From assembly GCF_026625885.1 (NCBI RefSeq), contig NZ_CP113068.1, positions 5,642,001-5,706,000 of the forward strand: a stretch of DNA of 64,000 nt, in the 5' to 3' direction. Origin of the DNA: Roseateles sp. SL47. GTDB taxonomy: Bacteria; Pseudomonadota; Gammaproteobacteria; Burkholderiales; Burkholderiaceae_C. Position numbers and translations under genes: made by a program. The notes beneath the pieces are model-generated. The model was given only the letters and a program-made list of their open reading frames with translations, had not been told where the DNA came from and searched no databases. Positions 16,925 to 25,295 of the stretch are shown here, piece after piece. How positions within the stretch are numbered: position 1 is the stretch's first letter; each line of letters starts with the position of its first letter.

Positions 16925-18214
16925 ATGTCGGTTCCCCATACGCCGCTGGCTCAGCGCCATGAACTTGCTCGTCGCTTCGATGCCGTGCGCCGCCACACGC
17001 TGGCCCTCGTGGAGACCTTGTCCCCAGAGGATCAGGCCGCCCAGTCCATGCCGGACGCGAGCCCCGCCAAATGGCATCAGGCCCACACCAGCTGGTTCTT
17101 CGAAGCCCTGCTGCTCCGCCCGCACCTGCCGGGTTATCAGCCCCTGGACGAGCGCTACCATTACCTCTTCAACTCGTATTACGAAGGCCTCGGGCCCCGG
17201 CATCCCCGCCCGCAGCGCGGCCTGTTGACCCGCCCCTCGCTGGCCCAGGTGCGCGACTACCGTCTGCATGTGGAACGCCACATGCACCAGTTGATGAACA
17301 GTTGCAGCGACACACTGTGGCCAGATGTAGCCCGTACGCTGGAGCTGGGACTGCAGCATGAGCAGCAGCACCAGGAGCTGATCCTGACGGATGCGCTGCA
17401 TCTGCTGTCCTGCCATCCCTGGCGGCCGGCGCTGCTGGCTCATCCGCCCAGCCACCGCACCAGCCTGCCAATGCAATGGTGCCGCCATGACGGCGGGTTG
17501 GTGGAGATCGGCCATGCGGGCGAGGGCTTCGCCTTCGACAACGAAGGCCCGCGCCATCGGCAATGGCTGGAACCCTTCGAGATCGGCGACCGCCTGGTGA
17601 ATTGCGGTGAATACCTGCGGTTCATCAACGACGGCGGCTACCGCGACCCCCGCTGGTGGTTGTCCGAAGCTTGGGCCACGGTGCAGGCGCAGCAATGGCA
17701 GGCGCCGATGTACTGGCTGAAGGACGAGCACGGCGACGACATCAGCGGCAGCAAGGGATGGTCGGTCTTCGGCCTTCAAGGCGTCAAGCCGATGGCCCCC
17801 GCCGAGCCGGTGATGCATCTGAGCTTCTATGAGGCGGCGGCGTATGCGGAATGGGCCGGCGCCCGCCTGCCGTCTGAAGCCGAATGGGAGGCCGCCATCG
17901 GCCTGCCCGGCATGCAGCAGCTGTGGGACCACGCCTGGCAGTGGACCCGCTCCGCCTATCACCCCTACCCCGGCTTCCGTCCGCTGGAAGGGGTAGCCTC
18001 CGAATACAACGGCAAATTCATGGTGGGCCAGCTGGTGTTGCGAGGCGGCAGCCTGGCCACGCCGCCGGGCCATACCCGGCCCACCTACCGCAACTTCTTC
18101 CCCCCGGGCGCACGGTGGCAGTTCAGCGGCCTGCGCCTGGCCCGCGATGCCGGCAGCAGCTCGGGCCACGCACCACTTCCCTCCCCACAACGACGCCCGG
18201 AGACAGCCGCATGA
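16925..18214 (+). CDS. egtB: Ergothioneine biosynthesis protein EgtB (iron-dependent sulfoxide synthase)
   Basis: A 429-residue non-haem iron enzyme that joins a thiol (cysteine or gamma-glutamylcysteine) to the imidazole of hercynine with oxygen. The N-terminal DinB-like part holds the iron ligands: His51 in WHQAHTSWFFE and His145/His149 in LQHEQQHQELIL. The C-terminal part is a formylglycine-generating-enzyme-like fold with FINDGGYRDPRWWLSEAW, ARLPSEAEWEAA and TYRNFFPPGARWQFSGLRLA. AGGAG lies 9 bases before the ATG. The stop overlaps the egtD start by ATGA, so the two genes are translationally coupled. Confidence 0.95.
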   Translation: MSVPHTPLAQRHELARRFDAVRRHTLALVETLSPEDQAAQSMPDASPAKWHQAHTSWFFEALLLRPHLPGYQPLDERYHYLFNSYYEGLGPRHPRPQRGLLTRPSLAQVRDYRLHVERHMHQLMNSCSDTLWPDVARTLELGLQHEQQHQELILTDALHLLSCHPWRPALLAHPPSHRTSLPMQWCRHDGGLVEIGHAGEGFAFDNEGPRHRQWLEPFEIGDRLVNCGEYLRFINDGGYRDPRWWLSEAWATVQAQQWQAPMYWLKDEHGDDISGSKGWSVFGLQGVKPMAPAEPVMHLSFYEAAAYAEWAGARLPSEAEWEAAIGLPGMQQLWDHAWQWTRSAYHPYPGFRPLEGVASEYNGKFMVGQLVLRGGSLATPPGHTRPTYRNFFPPGARWQFSGLRLARDAGSSSGHAPLPSPQRRPETAA

Positions 18215-19125
18215 GCAGTTTCGCTGACGACCTCCACGCCGCGCTGGCGGGGCCCGATCGCGCCATCTCCCCCAAGTACTTTTACGACACCAAGGGCTCC
18301 GCCCTCTTCGAGCAGATTTGCGAGCTGCCCGAGTACTACCCCACCCGCACCGAAGTCGGGCTGCTCAAGCGCCATGCGGCGGAGATCGCCGCCCGCATGG
18401 GGCCGCAGGCCCAATTGATCGAATACGGTGCCGGTGCGTTGATCAAGGTGCGTCTGCTGCTGGCGCATCTGCCCACCTGCCACAGCTTTGTGCCGGTGGA
18501 CATCTCCGGCCCCCACCTGCTGGCGGCCTGCGAGGCGCTTCAGCGCGACTTCCCGTCACTGTCCATCACCCCGGTGGTGGCGGATTTCACGCGCGACCAT
18601 CAGATGCCCACGGCACCGTCCAACGGGCAGCGGATCGGTTTCTTCCCGGGGTCCAGCATCGGCAATTTCACGCCGGACGAAGCCCTGCGCTTTCTGAGGC
18701 TGCTGCGGGAGGAATTGGACGGTGGCGCGCTGCTGATCGGTGCTGACCTGATCAAGGACCCAGCCGTCCTGCACGCCGCCTACAACGACTCGAATGGCAT
18801 CACCGCCCGCTTCAATCTCAACCTGCTGCACCATGCGCAGCGGGAGCTGGGGCTGGAATTCAATCCGCAGGGGTTTGATCACTACGCGTTTTACGAGCCC
18901 CGGCACCATCGCATCGAGATGCATCTGCTGCCGCGTGGTGTGCAGGAACTGCAGCTCCAGGGTCAACGCTACCGTCTGTCACCCGGCGAAAGCCTGCACA
19001 CCGAAAACTCCCACAAATACAGTGTGGAAGGATTTCAGGCGGTGGCGCGGGAGGCCGGCTTCCAGCCGCAACAATGCTGGACGGACGAGCGCGGGTGGTT
19101 CAGCCTGCATTGGCTGGCCGCTTGA
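18211..19125 (+). CDS. egtD: L-histidine N-alpha-methyltransferase EgtD
   Basis: A 304-residue SAM-dependent enzyme making hercynine (trimethylhistidine) from histidine, the first step of ergothioneine synthesis. Diagnostic blocks are SPKYFYDTKGSALFEQICEL, EYYPTRTE, the SAM loop LIEYGAGALIKVRLLL, FFPGSSIGNFTPDEAL and AYNDSNGITARFNLNLL. It overlaps egtB by four bases. No egtA, egtC or egtE is adjacent, so either EgtB uses cysteine directly or the other genes lie elsewhere. Confidence 0.95.
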   Translation: MSSFADDLHAALAGPDRAISPKYFYDTKGSALFEQICELPEYYPTRTEVGLLKRHAAEIAARMGPQAQLIEYGAGALIKVRLLLAHLPTCHSFVPVDISGPHLLAACEALQRDFPSLSITPVVADFTRDHQMPTAPSNGQRIGFFPGSSIGNFTPDEALRFLRLLREELDGGALLIGADLIKDPAVLHAAYNDSNGITARFNLNLLHHAQRELGLEFNPQGFDHYAFYEPRHHRIEMHLLPRGVQELQLQGQRYRLSPGESLHTENSHKYSVEGFQAVAREAGFQPQQCWTDERGWFSLHWLAA

Positions 19126-19174
19126 GTCGATCCGTCGTCCAGTCGATCCGTCGTTCAGTCGTTCAGTCGTTCAG
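19125..19174. repeat. Tandem repeats (16+16+8+8 bp) at the egtD/feeM-like junction
   Basis: Two 16-bp copies (19125-19140, 19141-19156; one mismatch) are followed by two 8-bp copies AGTCGTTC (19157-19164, 19165-19172). The array starts at the egtD stop and enters the last codons of the convergent gene. Confidence 0.8.
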
Positions 19175-19942
19175 ACCGTAACCGTAGACATCGGCCAGCC
19201 GGCGCAGCAACTCCGGCTCGTCGCTCTTGCGGAAGAAATACGGAAACAGCGAGCGGCAGCGGCCGCCCTCATGCAAGGTGCCACCCAGCCGCTTGAGCTG
19301 CTGGATGCCGTCCTGCACCTTCAGGCTCATCAGCACGGCCGGCGCCCCCACGCCACGGTGAAGACGCGCGTCGCCGTGCACCTTGAATTCCAGCATGCGC
19401 TGGTAAAAGGCTTTGTGACGCGGGTTCACTTCAATCACCAGGTGATTGGCATTCCAGTGATGGAACGCATGCAGGTAGGCAAAGTGAAACAGGCTGGCTA
19501 GCACCAACTTGGACGGTGAATCCGGCTCCGCCGCGAGCCGGGTGAATTCACACAGCTGCAGGCCCTGGCGCCGCATGCGGCCCAGCTCATCCGAAAAACT
19601 CTGGTCCGCACCAAGAACACCCGCATCACGGCGGATGCCCAGGGTCGACACCAAACGGCCTTCCCAGTAGGCCCCCAGCGTGACATCCGCTGGCCGCGTG
19701 AGCTTGTAGCCCCGCGAGGCGTAACGCCGTTTCATCAGATCCAGACCCGCCGCATCATCCATCAGCGCGCGTATTTCCAAGCGCCCTGCTTCCGTATCCC
19801 GGAAATGCAGATGGACGGAATCAGAGCGAAGGAACGCGATTTGCCGAGAGATCGGCTGGAAGGCCTGCAATGGACTTGCAGGGGCATCCAGCTCGATGCT
19901 CAAACCAGGCGCTTCATCGCTCATTCCCAACTCCAGACTCAT
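19163..19942 (-). CDS. FeeM-type long-chain N-acyl amino acid synthase
   Basis: A 259-residue acyltransferase of the FeeM/GNAT-like group. Matching blocks are LMKRRYASRGYKL, VTLGAYWEGRLVSTLGIRRD, FSDELGRMRRQGLQLCEFTR and the His-rich segment FHFAYLHAFHHWNANHLVIE followed by VNPRHKAFYQRML. Family knowledge: FeeM from soil DNA uses acyl-ACP to make N-acyl-tyrosine. Substrates here are unknown. No fee-type partners (acyl carrier protein, oxidase) are adjacent. The last codons are built from the tandem repeat shared with the egtD end. Confidence 0.82.
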   Translation of the reverse strand: MSLELGMSDEAPGLSIELDAPASPLQAFQPISRQIAFLRSDSVHLHFRDTEAGRLEIRALMDDAAGLDLMKRRYASRGYKLTRPADVTLGAYWEGRLVSTLGIRRDAGVLGADQSFSDELGRMRRQGLQLCEFTRLAAEPDSPSKLVLASLFHFAYLHAFHHWNANHLVIEVNPRHKAFYQRMLEFKVHGDARLHRGVGAPAVLMSLKVQDGIQQLKRLGGTLHEGGRCRSLFPYFFRKSDEPELLRRLADVYGYGLND

Positions 19943-20325
19943 CGGTTATGGAGGCAAAGTCTAGGCGCCACCCAAAGTAATAGTTCCGGCCGCTACGATA
20001 GTTAACAATTGCGACGAAGGACTTACGCGCCTGTAGCCAGTGAAGGCTTCGGGTCAATCCCTCATTGACGAGCACCCCCGCGAATGAGGGAACTGCGTTA
20101 CAGAGTGGCCACCAACCCTGAAAGTGGCGCCACGCCTCGCTTTGGGGCGTTCGTGCCTGAAAACGCCGCTGTGCAAAGCCTGCTGCAGAAATGAGCAGGC
20201 CTTCTGTTCGGTATCCGGAAATGTGAAAGTGGGCTGCCCAGCGATTGCAGAAAAGACCTGGCTTGTTACTGGGTCTTTCTCCGAGGTTCGAACTGGCGGA
20301 GCGTGATTTTTCGCTCAACCGACCG
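19943..20325. other. Gene-free stretch before the FeeM-type gene
   Basis: About 380 bp with no convincing coding content; a minus-strand frame of 150 codons here has no recognisable domain. It should carry the promoter of the FeeM-type gene and the 3' end of the lyase transcript. Two stem-loops are visible: GCCTGCT/AGCAGGC at 20178-20200, and AAAGACC/GGTCTTT at 20252-20278, which on the minus strand is followed by TTTTC and may be a weak lyase terminator. Confidence 0.5.
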
Positions 20326-21705
20326 TCAGGTGAACGGGTGAGCGGCCAATTCCTCCAGGCGAACACCGGCTTGTGTCAAAGGCGCTTCGACGCGGCTGTC
20401 CGCCCAGGCTGCAATGGTCTGGACATCGAAGAGTCCCGAGAGCTCGGTGGTAGAAATTGCATGTTCGGGCAGCTCCCCCCGCTCCAGCGACTCACGCACC
20501 ATCTGCATCAGTGAGCCCTGCCCCTGACGGACACGCCGGATCAGGTCCTGCACGATGGCATCCGTGCGTTGTCGGCCCAGGCGCGGCGTGAGCAGCAGTT
20601 CCAGCCGCTCGCTGGCGACCAGCCCCAGCTGCGCATCCACATTGGCCCGCATGTTGGCGGTGCGAACATCCGGCGCCGACAGCGCGCGGCGCAGCGCAAT
20701 CAAAGCGCCGTGGGTGCCGCCCATCAAGCTGCTCCATTCGGCCAGTTCTGCCGGCCATTGGCCCAGCCCGCGCTCGTGAGCCTGGGACATGCATCCCAGC
20801 AGCGCCGCCACGCGGTGCGGTGCACGCTGGGTGGCCGCCAGCGCCTGCTGGGCCGCAATCGGGTTGTGCTTGTGGGGCAGCGCGATGCAGCTGCCGCGCC
20901 CATCGGTGGGCGCCTCCACGATCTCATCGACTTCCGGCTGCGCCAGCAGGGCCAGATCCTGGGCCAGCTTGCCCATGCTGCCGCACAGCACGCCCAACTC
21001 CGTGGCCAGGCGGATCCAGCGGTCGCGTTGGGTGTGCCAGCACATGTCCGAGACCGGCAGGCCGAGGTCTTCGGAAAGAAGGCGGCTGACCTTGTCCGCA
21101 TCCACCCCCAGACTTTCCAGCGTGCCCACCGGCCCGCCCAGTTGAAGCCGAAGCGCCTCGCGCGCATGGGTGCGCAGCATTTCAGCACTGCGCACCAGCG
21201 GCATCAGCCAGTTCATGAACTTGTAGCGCAGGCTGATCACCTGCGCCGGTTGCATCAGCGTGCGGCCCAGCATCGGCACGGCCTCATGGCGACGGGCCAG
21301 GTCCAGCAGTTGCGCGCAGAGAGCCTGCAGGTCGTCGTCCATGATGCGCAGCGCCTCGCGGGTGCACAGCACCATTGCGGTGTCGACGATGTCCTGCGCG
21401 CAGGCATTGCGGTGCACATACACCGCCGCCGATGGGTCGAACAGCGCGACGGTCTCCCGCAGCCGCTGCACGGTCGGCATGGCCAAGCTGCCCGCAGCGG
21501 GTGCTGCGGCCAACAGGGAGGGCACGTCATACAACTCGGCACGGCACAGGCTGCTAATGGCCTGCGCGGCAGCCGGCGGCATCAACCCCGCCTTGCTCTG
21601 TGCGCGCACCAGCGCCGCCTCCACGTCCATCATCGACTGCACCACCGCCGCCGGTGAAAACACCGCCTCCATTGCGGGGGTAGATAAAAAGACCTCAAAC
21701 AGCAT
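20326..21705 (-). CDS. Fumarase/aspartase-superfamily lyase, 3-carboxymuconate cycloisomerase (PcaB)-like
   Basis: A 459-residue member of the class II fumarase/aspartase superfamily. The mobile-loop signature is GRGSCIALPHKHNPIAAQ, in which Cys stands where PcaB and ASL enzymes usually have Ser; CWHTQRDRWIRLATELG and MLGRTLMQPAQ fit the other active-site regions. Overall it reads most like PcaB of the protocatechuate branch (beta-ketoadipate pathway), but no other pca gene is nearby, so the substrate is uncertain; adenylosuccinate-lyase-like activity is the alternative. ATG at 21705 has GAGGT nine bases upstream. Confidence 0.8.
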   Translation of the reverse strand: MLFEVFLSTPAMEAVFSPAAVVQSMMDVEAALVRAQSKAGLMPPAAAQAISSLCRAELYDVPSLLAAAPAAGSLAMPTVQRLRETVALFDPSAAVYVHRNACAQDIVDTAMVLCTREALRIMDDDLQALCAQLLDLARRHEAVPMLGRTLMQPAQVISLRYKFMNWLMPLVRSAEMLRTHAREALRLQLGGPVGTLESLGVDADKVSRLLSEDLGLPVSDMCWHTQRDRWIRLATELGVLCGSMGKLAQDLALLAQPEVDEIVEAPTDGRGSCIALPHKHNPIAAQQALAATQRAPHRVAALLGCMSQAHERGLGQWPAELAEWSSLMGGTHGALIALRRALSAPDVRTANMRANVDAQLGLVASERLELLLTPRLGRQRTDAIVQDLIRRVRQGQGSLMQMVRESLERGELPEHAISTTELSGLFDVQTIAAWADSRVEAPLTQAGVRLEELAAHPFT

Positions 21706-22055
21706 TTCCAATGACCTCTTACGGGCCTGATGATGCTAGCCAGCATCGAGAATTGTTGCCCTCATGTAAACCCCGGCTCCCAGGGGAAACGGACTGAGGC
21801 TCGCACGTCTTTTGGGGGGGATCGGGTGGGGTTGTCGGACGACAATAGTGCTTGACGAACTCACTCGGACATCGGCCACAGACGAGTGCCGGTTGGTCAA
21901 TGCATCGAGAGAGGCAGCGAGAGGAAGCTGGAAGAGAAGCAGGGAGCGACCGCCGATTCGGGTCGCTCCCAGCCTGGGCGGATCCACGGATCGCCTCAGG
22001 CGGTACTGCAGCGGCATGGCTTCCGCAGAAGCGATGCGCCGGGGTCAGTGCTTGA
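21706..22055. other. Gene-free stretch between the lyase and sapC
   Basis: About 350 bp with no supported gene. It holds the lyase promoter region and one strong perfect hairpin listed separately. Confidence 0.5.
21942..21970 (-). terminator. Perfect 10-bp hairpin downstream of sapC
   Basis: GGGAGCGACC and GGTCGCTCCC flank a nine-base loop, about 85 bp after the sapC stop in the direction of transcription. The following bases (TGCTTCTCTT on the minus strand) are only moderately T-rich, so termination is likely but not certain. Confidence 0.5.
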
Positions 22056-22796
22056 TCAGTTCTGAGCCTGATATTGCGAAGCCAGGCGGGACATATGGCC
22101 CAGCGACAGGCGGTGCATGGTGATCAGTTCCAGCAGGCCATTGCGGTGCAGTTCCACCACCTTGGCGTCCGACAGTTCAGCCAGCGCCTTTTCATTGATG
22201 GTCATGAAGCCGTCCACATCCAGCTTTTCGCCGTTGGGCAGCGTGGCTTCGAAGCGCATGTCCTGCAGCAGGTTCAGCTCTTGCAGGATTTCGCAGGCCT
22301 GGCGGGTGCGATCGGCTTCGCGCTCGAACTCCTCGCAGAAGTTCTTGGCATTGAGCAGCAGCTGTGAGGCTTCACCCTTGTCGTCAAACAGGGGCGCGCC
22401 GGTCGTGTCGCTCAGGCCGTCCCAGCCGCTGTCCATGCACAGGACCATGTTTTCGCCATCGTCCATGCGCGCCATGGCGAAGGGATAACGACGCACATAG
22501 GCGGGCAGGTAACGGGCGGTCCACTGGCCGTCCTTGACAAACAGGTTGCTGCCCTGCTTCAGGCCGAACACGGCCAGCGGTGCAATCGCCTGACGCTGGC
22601 CTTCGGCCGCAGCGCCAACGCGAACGAACACCACCGGGAATTCCTTGCAGGCGTCCGCGAATTCAGCAACAGCCAGGAACAGCGAGTTCAGGCCATTGAT
22701 GCGATCCAGGGCCGACTTCTCGGTGCTCAGCTTCAGCTTGGCATGCTGAGTGCGGTCCAGCGGGACCAAATTGCCATACATCGGGGGGTTGCTCAT
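22056..22796 (-). CDS. SapC family protein
   Basis: A 246-residue soluble protein matching the SapC family (named from a Campylobacter S-layer-linked gene). Visible blocks are YGNLVPLDRTQHAKLKL near the start, FPVVFVRV, AVFGLKQGSNLFV, WTARYLPAYVRRYPFAM and GAPLFDDKGEAS, typical of the family. Biochemical function is not established. Its ATG overlaps the stop of the CorC-like gene by four bases (ATGA), so the pair is co-translated. Confidence 0.87.
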   Translation of the reverse strand: MSNPPMYGNLVPLDRTQHAKLKLSTEKSALDRINGLNSLFLAVAEFADACKEFPVVFVRVGAAAEGQRQAIAPLAVFGLKQGSNLFVKDGQWTARYLPAYVRRYPFAMARMDDGENMVLCMDSGWDGLSDTTGAPLFDDKGEASQLLLNAKNFCEEFEREADRTRQACEILQELNLLQDMRFEATLPNGEKLDVDGFMTINEKALAELSDAKVVELHRNGLLELITMHRLSLGHMSRLASQYQAQN

Positions 22797-24094
22797 TCAC
22801 TTACTCCATCTTCGGCCAGTCTCGATACCAGCACCTTGTCCACACGTTTGCCGTCGAGGTCGACCACCTCGAACCTCCACGCGTCCCACTCCACCACATC
22901 GGTCGTGCGCGGCAACCGGCCCAGCAGCAGCATCACCATGCCGGCCAGGGTGTTGTAGCGCCCACGGTCCTCCTCGGGCAGTTCCTTCAGCGCCAGGCGG
23001 TCTTTCAGCTCGGTGACGGGAATCAGGCCATCCATCAGCCAGCTCCCATCCTCACGCTGCACCGCCCAGGCGTCTTCGCCATCCGACGAATTGAATTCAC
23101 CGGCAATGGCTTCCAGCACATCACGCATGGCGACCACGCCCTGCACTTCGCCGTATTCATCCACCACAAAGGCCAGTGGCGTCTCGGTGCCCCGCATGTG
23201 GGCCAGCAGTTCCATGCCGGACAGCGTTTCCGGCACAAACACGGGCGCTTCCAGGCCTTCGGCGAGGTCCATCGATTCACCGGCCAATTGGCGGGCCAGC
23301 AGGCTTTGGGCGCTCACCACGCCCAGCACGTCATGCAGGCCGCCCCGGCAGACCGGATAACGGCTGTAGCCGTGGGCCCGCAGAATGGGCAGGATCTGTT
23401 CAGGGCGGTCGGTGACATCCAGCCAGGCGATTTCCGCCCGGGGGATCATCATCGAACCGATTTGACGCTCATCCAATCGGAACACATTACGCACCATCTG
23501 ATGCTCGTGTTCTTCAATGACACCGGCGTCCCGCCCTTCGTCCAGGCTGGCGGCGATTTCTTCTTCCGTCACCAGGCGGTTGGCCCGGCCGGCCAGGCCC
23601 AGCACGCGCAGCGCCGTCTCGGTGCAGAAGCTCAGCAATTTGACAAACGGCCGGGCCACCAGCGAGATGATTTCCATCGGCGGCGCCACCAGTCGGGCGA
23701 CGGTTTCCGGAAACATCTGGCCCAGGCGCTTGGGCACCAGTTCACCAAAGATGATGGTGAGAAAGGTCAGCACCACCACCACCAGGGCGGTGGCGGTGAT
23801 GTCGGCCACCTTTTCACTCAAGGGAAAATGGCCGCGCAGCACCTCGGCCAGCGGCCCGGAGAAGGCGGCCTCGCCCACGATGCCGTTCAACACGCCGATG
23901 GACGTGATGCCGATCTGAACGGTGGAGAGGAATTTGGTGGGGTTTTCATGCAGGTCCATGGCGGCCTGCGCCCCGGACTCGCCACTCTCCACCATCACCT
24001 GCAAACGCGCCTTGCGGGAGGCTGTGAGCGCCATCTCCGACATCGCGAACAAACCGTTAAGAAAAATAAGGAAGAGAACTAGGGCGGTATCCAT
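22793..24094 (-). CDS. CorC/HlyC family CBS-domain membrane protein
   Basis: A 433-residue inner-membrane protein: an N-terminal DUF21/CNNM domain with about three or four membrane segments (LVLFLIFLNGLFAMSEMALT, ITATALVVVVLTFLTIIFGE), two CBS domains in the middle (MMIPRAEIAWLDV; YSRYPVCRGG; PLAFVVDEYGEVQGVV) and a C-terminal CorC-HlyC domain (LAGMVMLLLGRLP). The family is linked to magnesium/cobalt efflux or ion homeostasis. ATG at 24094 starts exactly at the first membrane segment. Co-transcribed with sapC and divergent from apaH. Confidence 0.92.
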   Translation of the reverse strand: MDTALVLFLIFLNGLFAMSEMALTASRKARLQVMVESGESGAQAAMDLHENPTKFLSTVQIGITSIGVLNGIVGEAAFSGPLAEVLRGHFPLSEKVADITATALVVVVLTFLTIIFGELVPKRLGQMFPETVARLVAPPMEIISLVARPFVKLLSFCTETALRVLGLAGRANRLVTEEEIAASLDEGRDAGVIEEHEHQMVRNVFRLDERQIGSMMIPRAEIAWLDVTDRPEQILPILRAHGYSRYPVCRGGLHDVLGVVSAQSLLARQLAGESMDLAEGLEAPVFVPETLSGMELLAHMRGTETPLAFVVDEYGEVQGVVAMRDVLEAIAGEFNSSDGEDAWAVQREDGSWLMDGLIPVTELKDRLALKELPEEDRGRYNTLAGMVMLLLGRLPRTTDVVEWDAWRFEVVDLDGKRVDKVLVSRLAEDGVSE

Positions 24095-24193
24095 TGATAG
24101 CGCGGACCCGGTACAAACCCTGAGTCGCGCCCAAAACACAAGGCCCGCAAGGGTAGCAGAGCCGCATGACAGCCAACACCGCAAAATCCCGCT

Positions 24194-25024
24194 ATGCATT
24201 ACCTCATCGGTGACCTTCAGGGCTGCTGCGACGCGCTGGCCCGCTTACTGGAGAAGATCGACTTCTCCCCCTCCCGCGACCGCATCTACCTCCTGGGCGA
24301 CCTGGTGAACCGGGGGCCGGACTCCCTCACCACCTTGCGCCGCCTGCAGTCGCTGGGCGATGCCGCGCAGTGCCTGTTGGGCAATCACGATCTGCATTTG
24401 CTGGCAACCGCTGCAGGCGTTCGCGCCCCGCACAAGAGTGACACGCTGGACCCCATCCTGCAGGCGCCGGACCGGGAAGCGCTACTGGAATGGATGCGGC
24501 AGCAGCGTCTGGCGATCCGCGCACAAGGCTGGCTGATGGTGCATGCGGGGGTGGTGCCGCAGTGGGATGCGGACCAGACGCTGTCACTGGCGGACGAAGT
24601 GCATGCGCTGCTGCGGGGGCCGGAACTGGCGGAGTTTCTTCCGCAGATGTATGGGAACGAGCCGGAGCGGTGGGCGGACGACCTGACGGGCGTGGCGCGG
24701 CTGCGGTTCATCATCAATGTGCTCACGCGGATCCGCTTCTGCAATGGCAAGGGGAAGCTGGACTTCAAGACCAAGGAAGGGCTGGGTACGGCGCCGAGCG
24801 GCTACATGCCATGGTTTGAGGTGCCGGGCCGGCGGACGGCGGGGCAACCGATCGCCTTTGGTCACTGGTCCACGCTGGGGCTGGTGCAGCGGGACGACCT
24901 GCTGGCGTTGGACACCGGCTGCGTATGGGGCGGGCAGCTGACGGCAGCCCGGGTGTCCGAGGGCAAAGCGCAGGAGATCATCCAGGTGGCCTGTGCGCAG
25001 GCGAAGAAGCCGGGCGCAGATTGA
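24194..25024 (+). CDS. apaH: Symmetrical bis(5'-nucleosyl)-tetraphosphatase
   Basis: A 276-residue metallophosphatase that splits Ap4A into two ADP. The metal-binding set is present: IGDLQGC, GDLVNRGPDS, GNHDLHLLA and, near the C-terminus, FGHWSTLGL, with LDTGCVWGG. Length equals the E. coli enzyme. It is divergent from the corC-like gene across about 100 bp and is followed by tRNA-Ser. Confidence 0.95.
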   Translation: MHYLIGDLQGCCDALARLLEKIDFSPSRDRIYLLGDLVNRGPDSLTTLRRLQSLGDAAQCLLGNHDLHLLATAAGVRAPHKSDTLDPILQAPDREALLEWMRQQRLAIRAQGWLMVHAGVVPQWDADQTLSLADEVHALLRGPELAEFLPQMYGNEPERWADDLTGVARLRFIINVLTRIRFCNGKGKLDFKTKEGLGTAPSGYMPWFEVPGRRTAGQPIAFGHWSTLGLVQRDDLLALDTGCVWGGQLTAARVSEGKAQEIIQVACAQAKKPGAD

Positions 25025-25072
25025 GCGAAGCGGCCGCGCTTGCCTCTACAATGCGCGGCTGCACCACCCGCT

Positions 25073-25162
25073 GGAGACGTGGCCGAGTGGTTTAAGGCAG
25101 CGGTCTTGAAAACCGCCGAGGGCTTATCCCCTCCGTGAGTTCGAATCTCACCGTCTCCGCCA
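25073..25162 (+). tRNA. tRNA-Ser (anticodon TGA)
   Basis: Ninety bases from GGAGACG to CGTCTCCGCCA, with the long variable arm of class II tRNAs. The anticodon loop CTTGAAA gives TGA, reading UCA/UCG/UCU-type serine codons. CCA is encoded. A TACAAT -10 element lies at 25047-25052; the -35 is poor. Genes of unusual composition start 130 bp after its 3' end, but no repeated copy of the tRNA end was seen downstream. Confidence 0.96.
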
Positions 25163-25295
25163 TGTTGGAAGTCTTGTGACTACTGAGTTCGCTGGTGAAC
25201 CGTTTGCCGATGTCGCGGCAGTGCTTGGGGGTCCTTTCACAGTGCTCCCGGCGCTTGCTTGGCGAGCTCTGGACCAGTAGCGCCAGGCCCACACC

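Noticed and set aside
19914..20366. A 150-codon minus-strand frame between the lyase and the FeeM-type gene
   Set aside because: No domain, it overlaps both neighbouring gene ends, and its composition is unlike real genes here.
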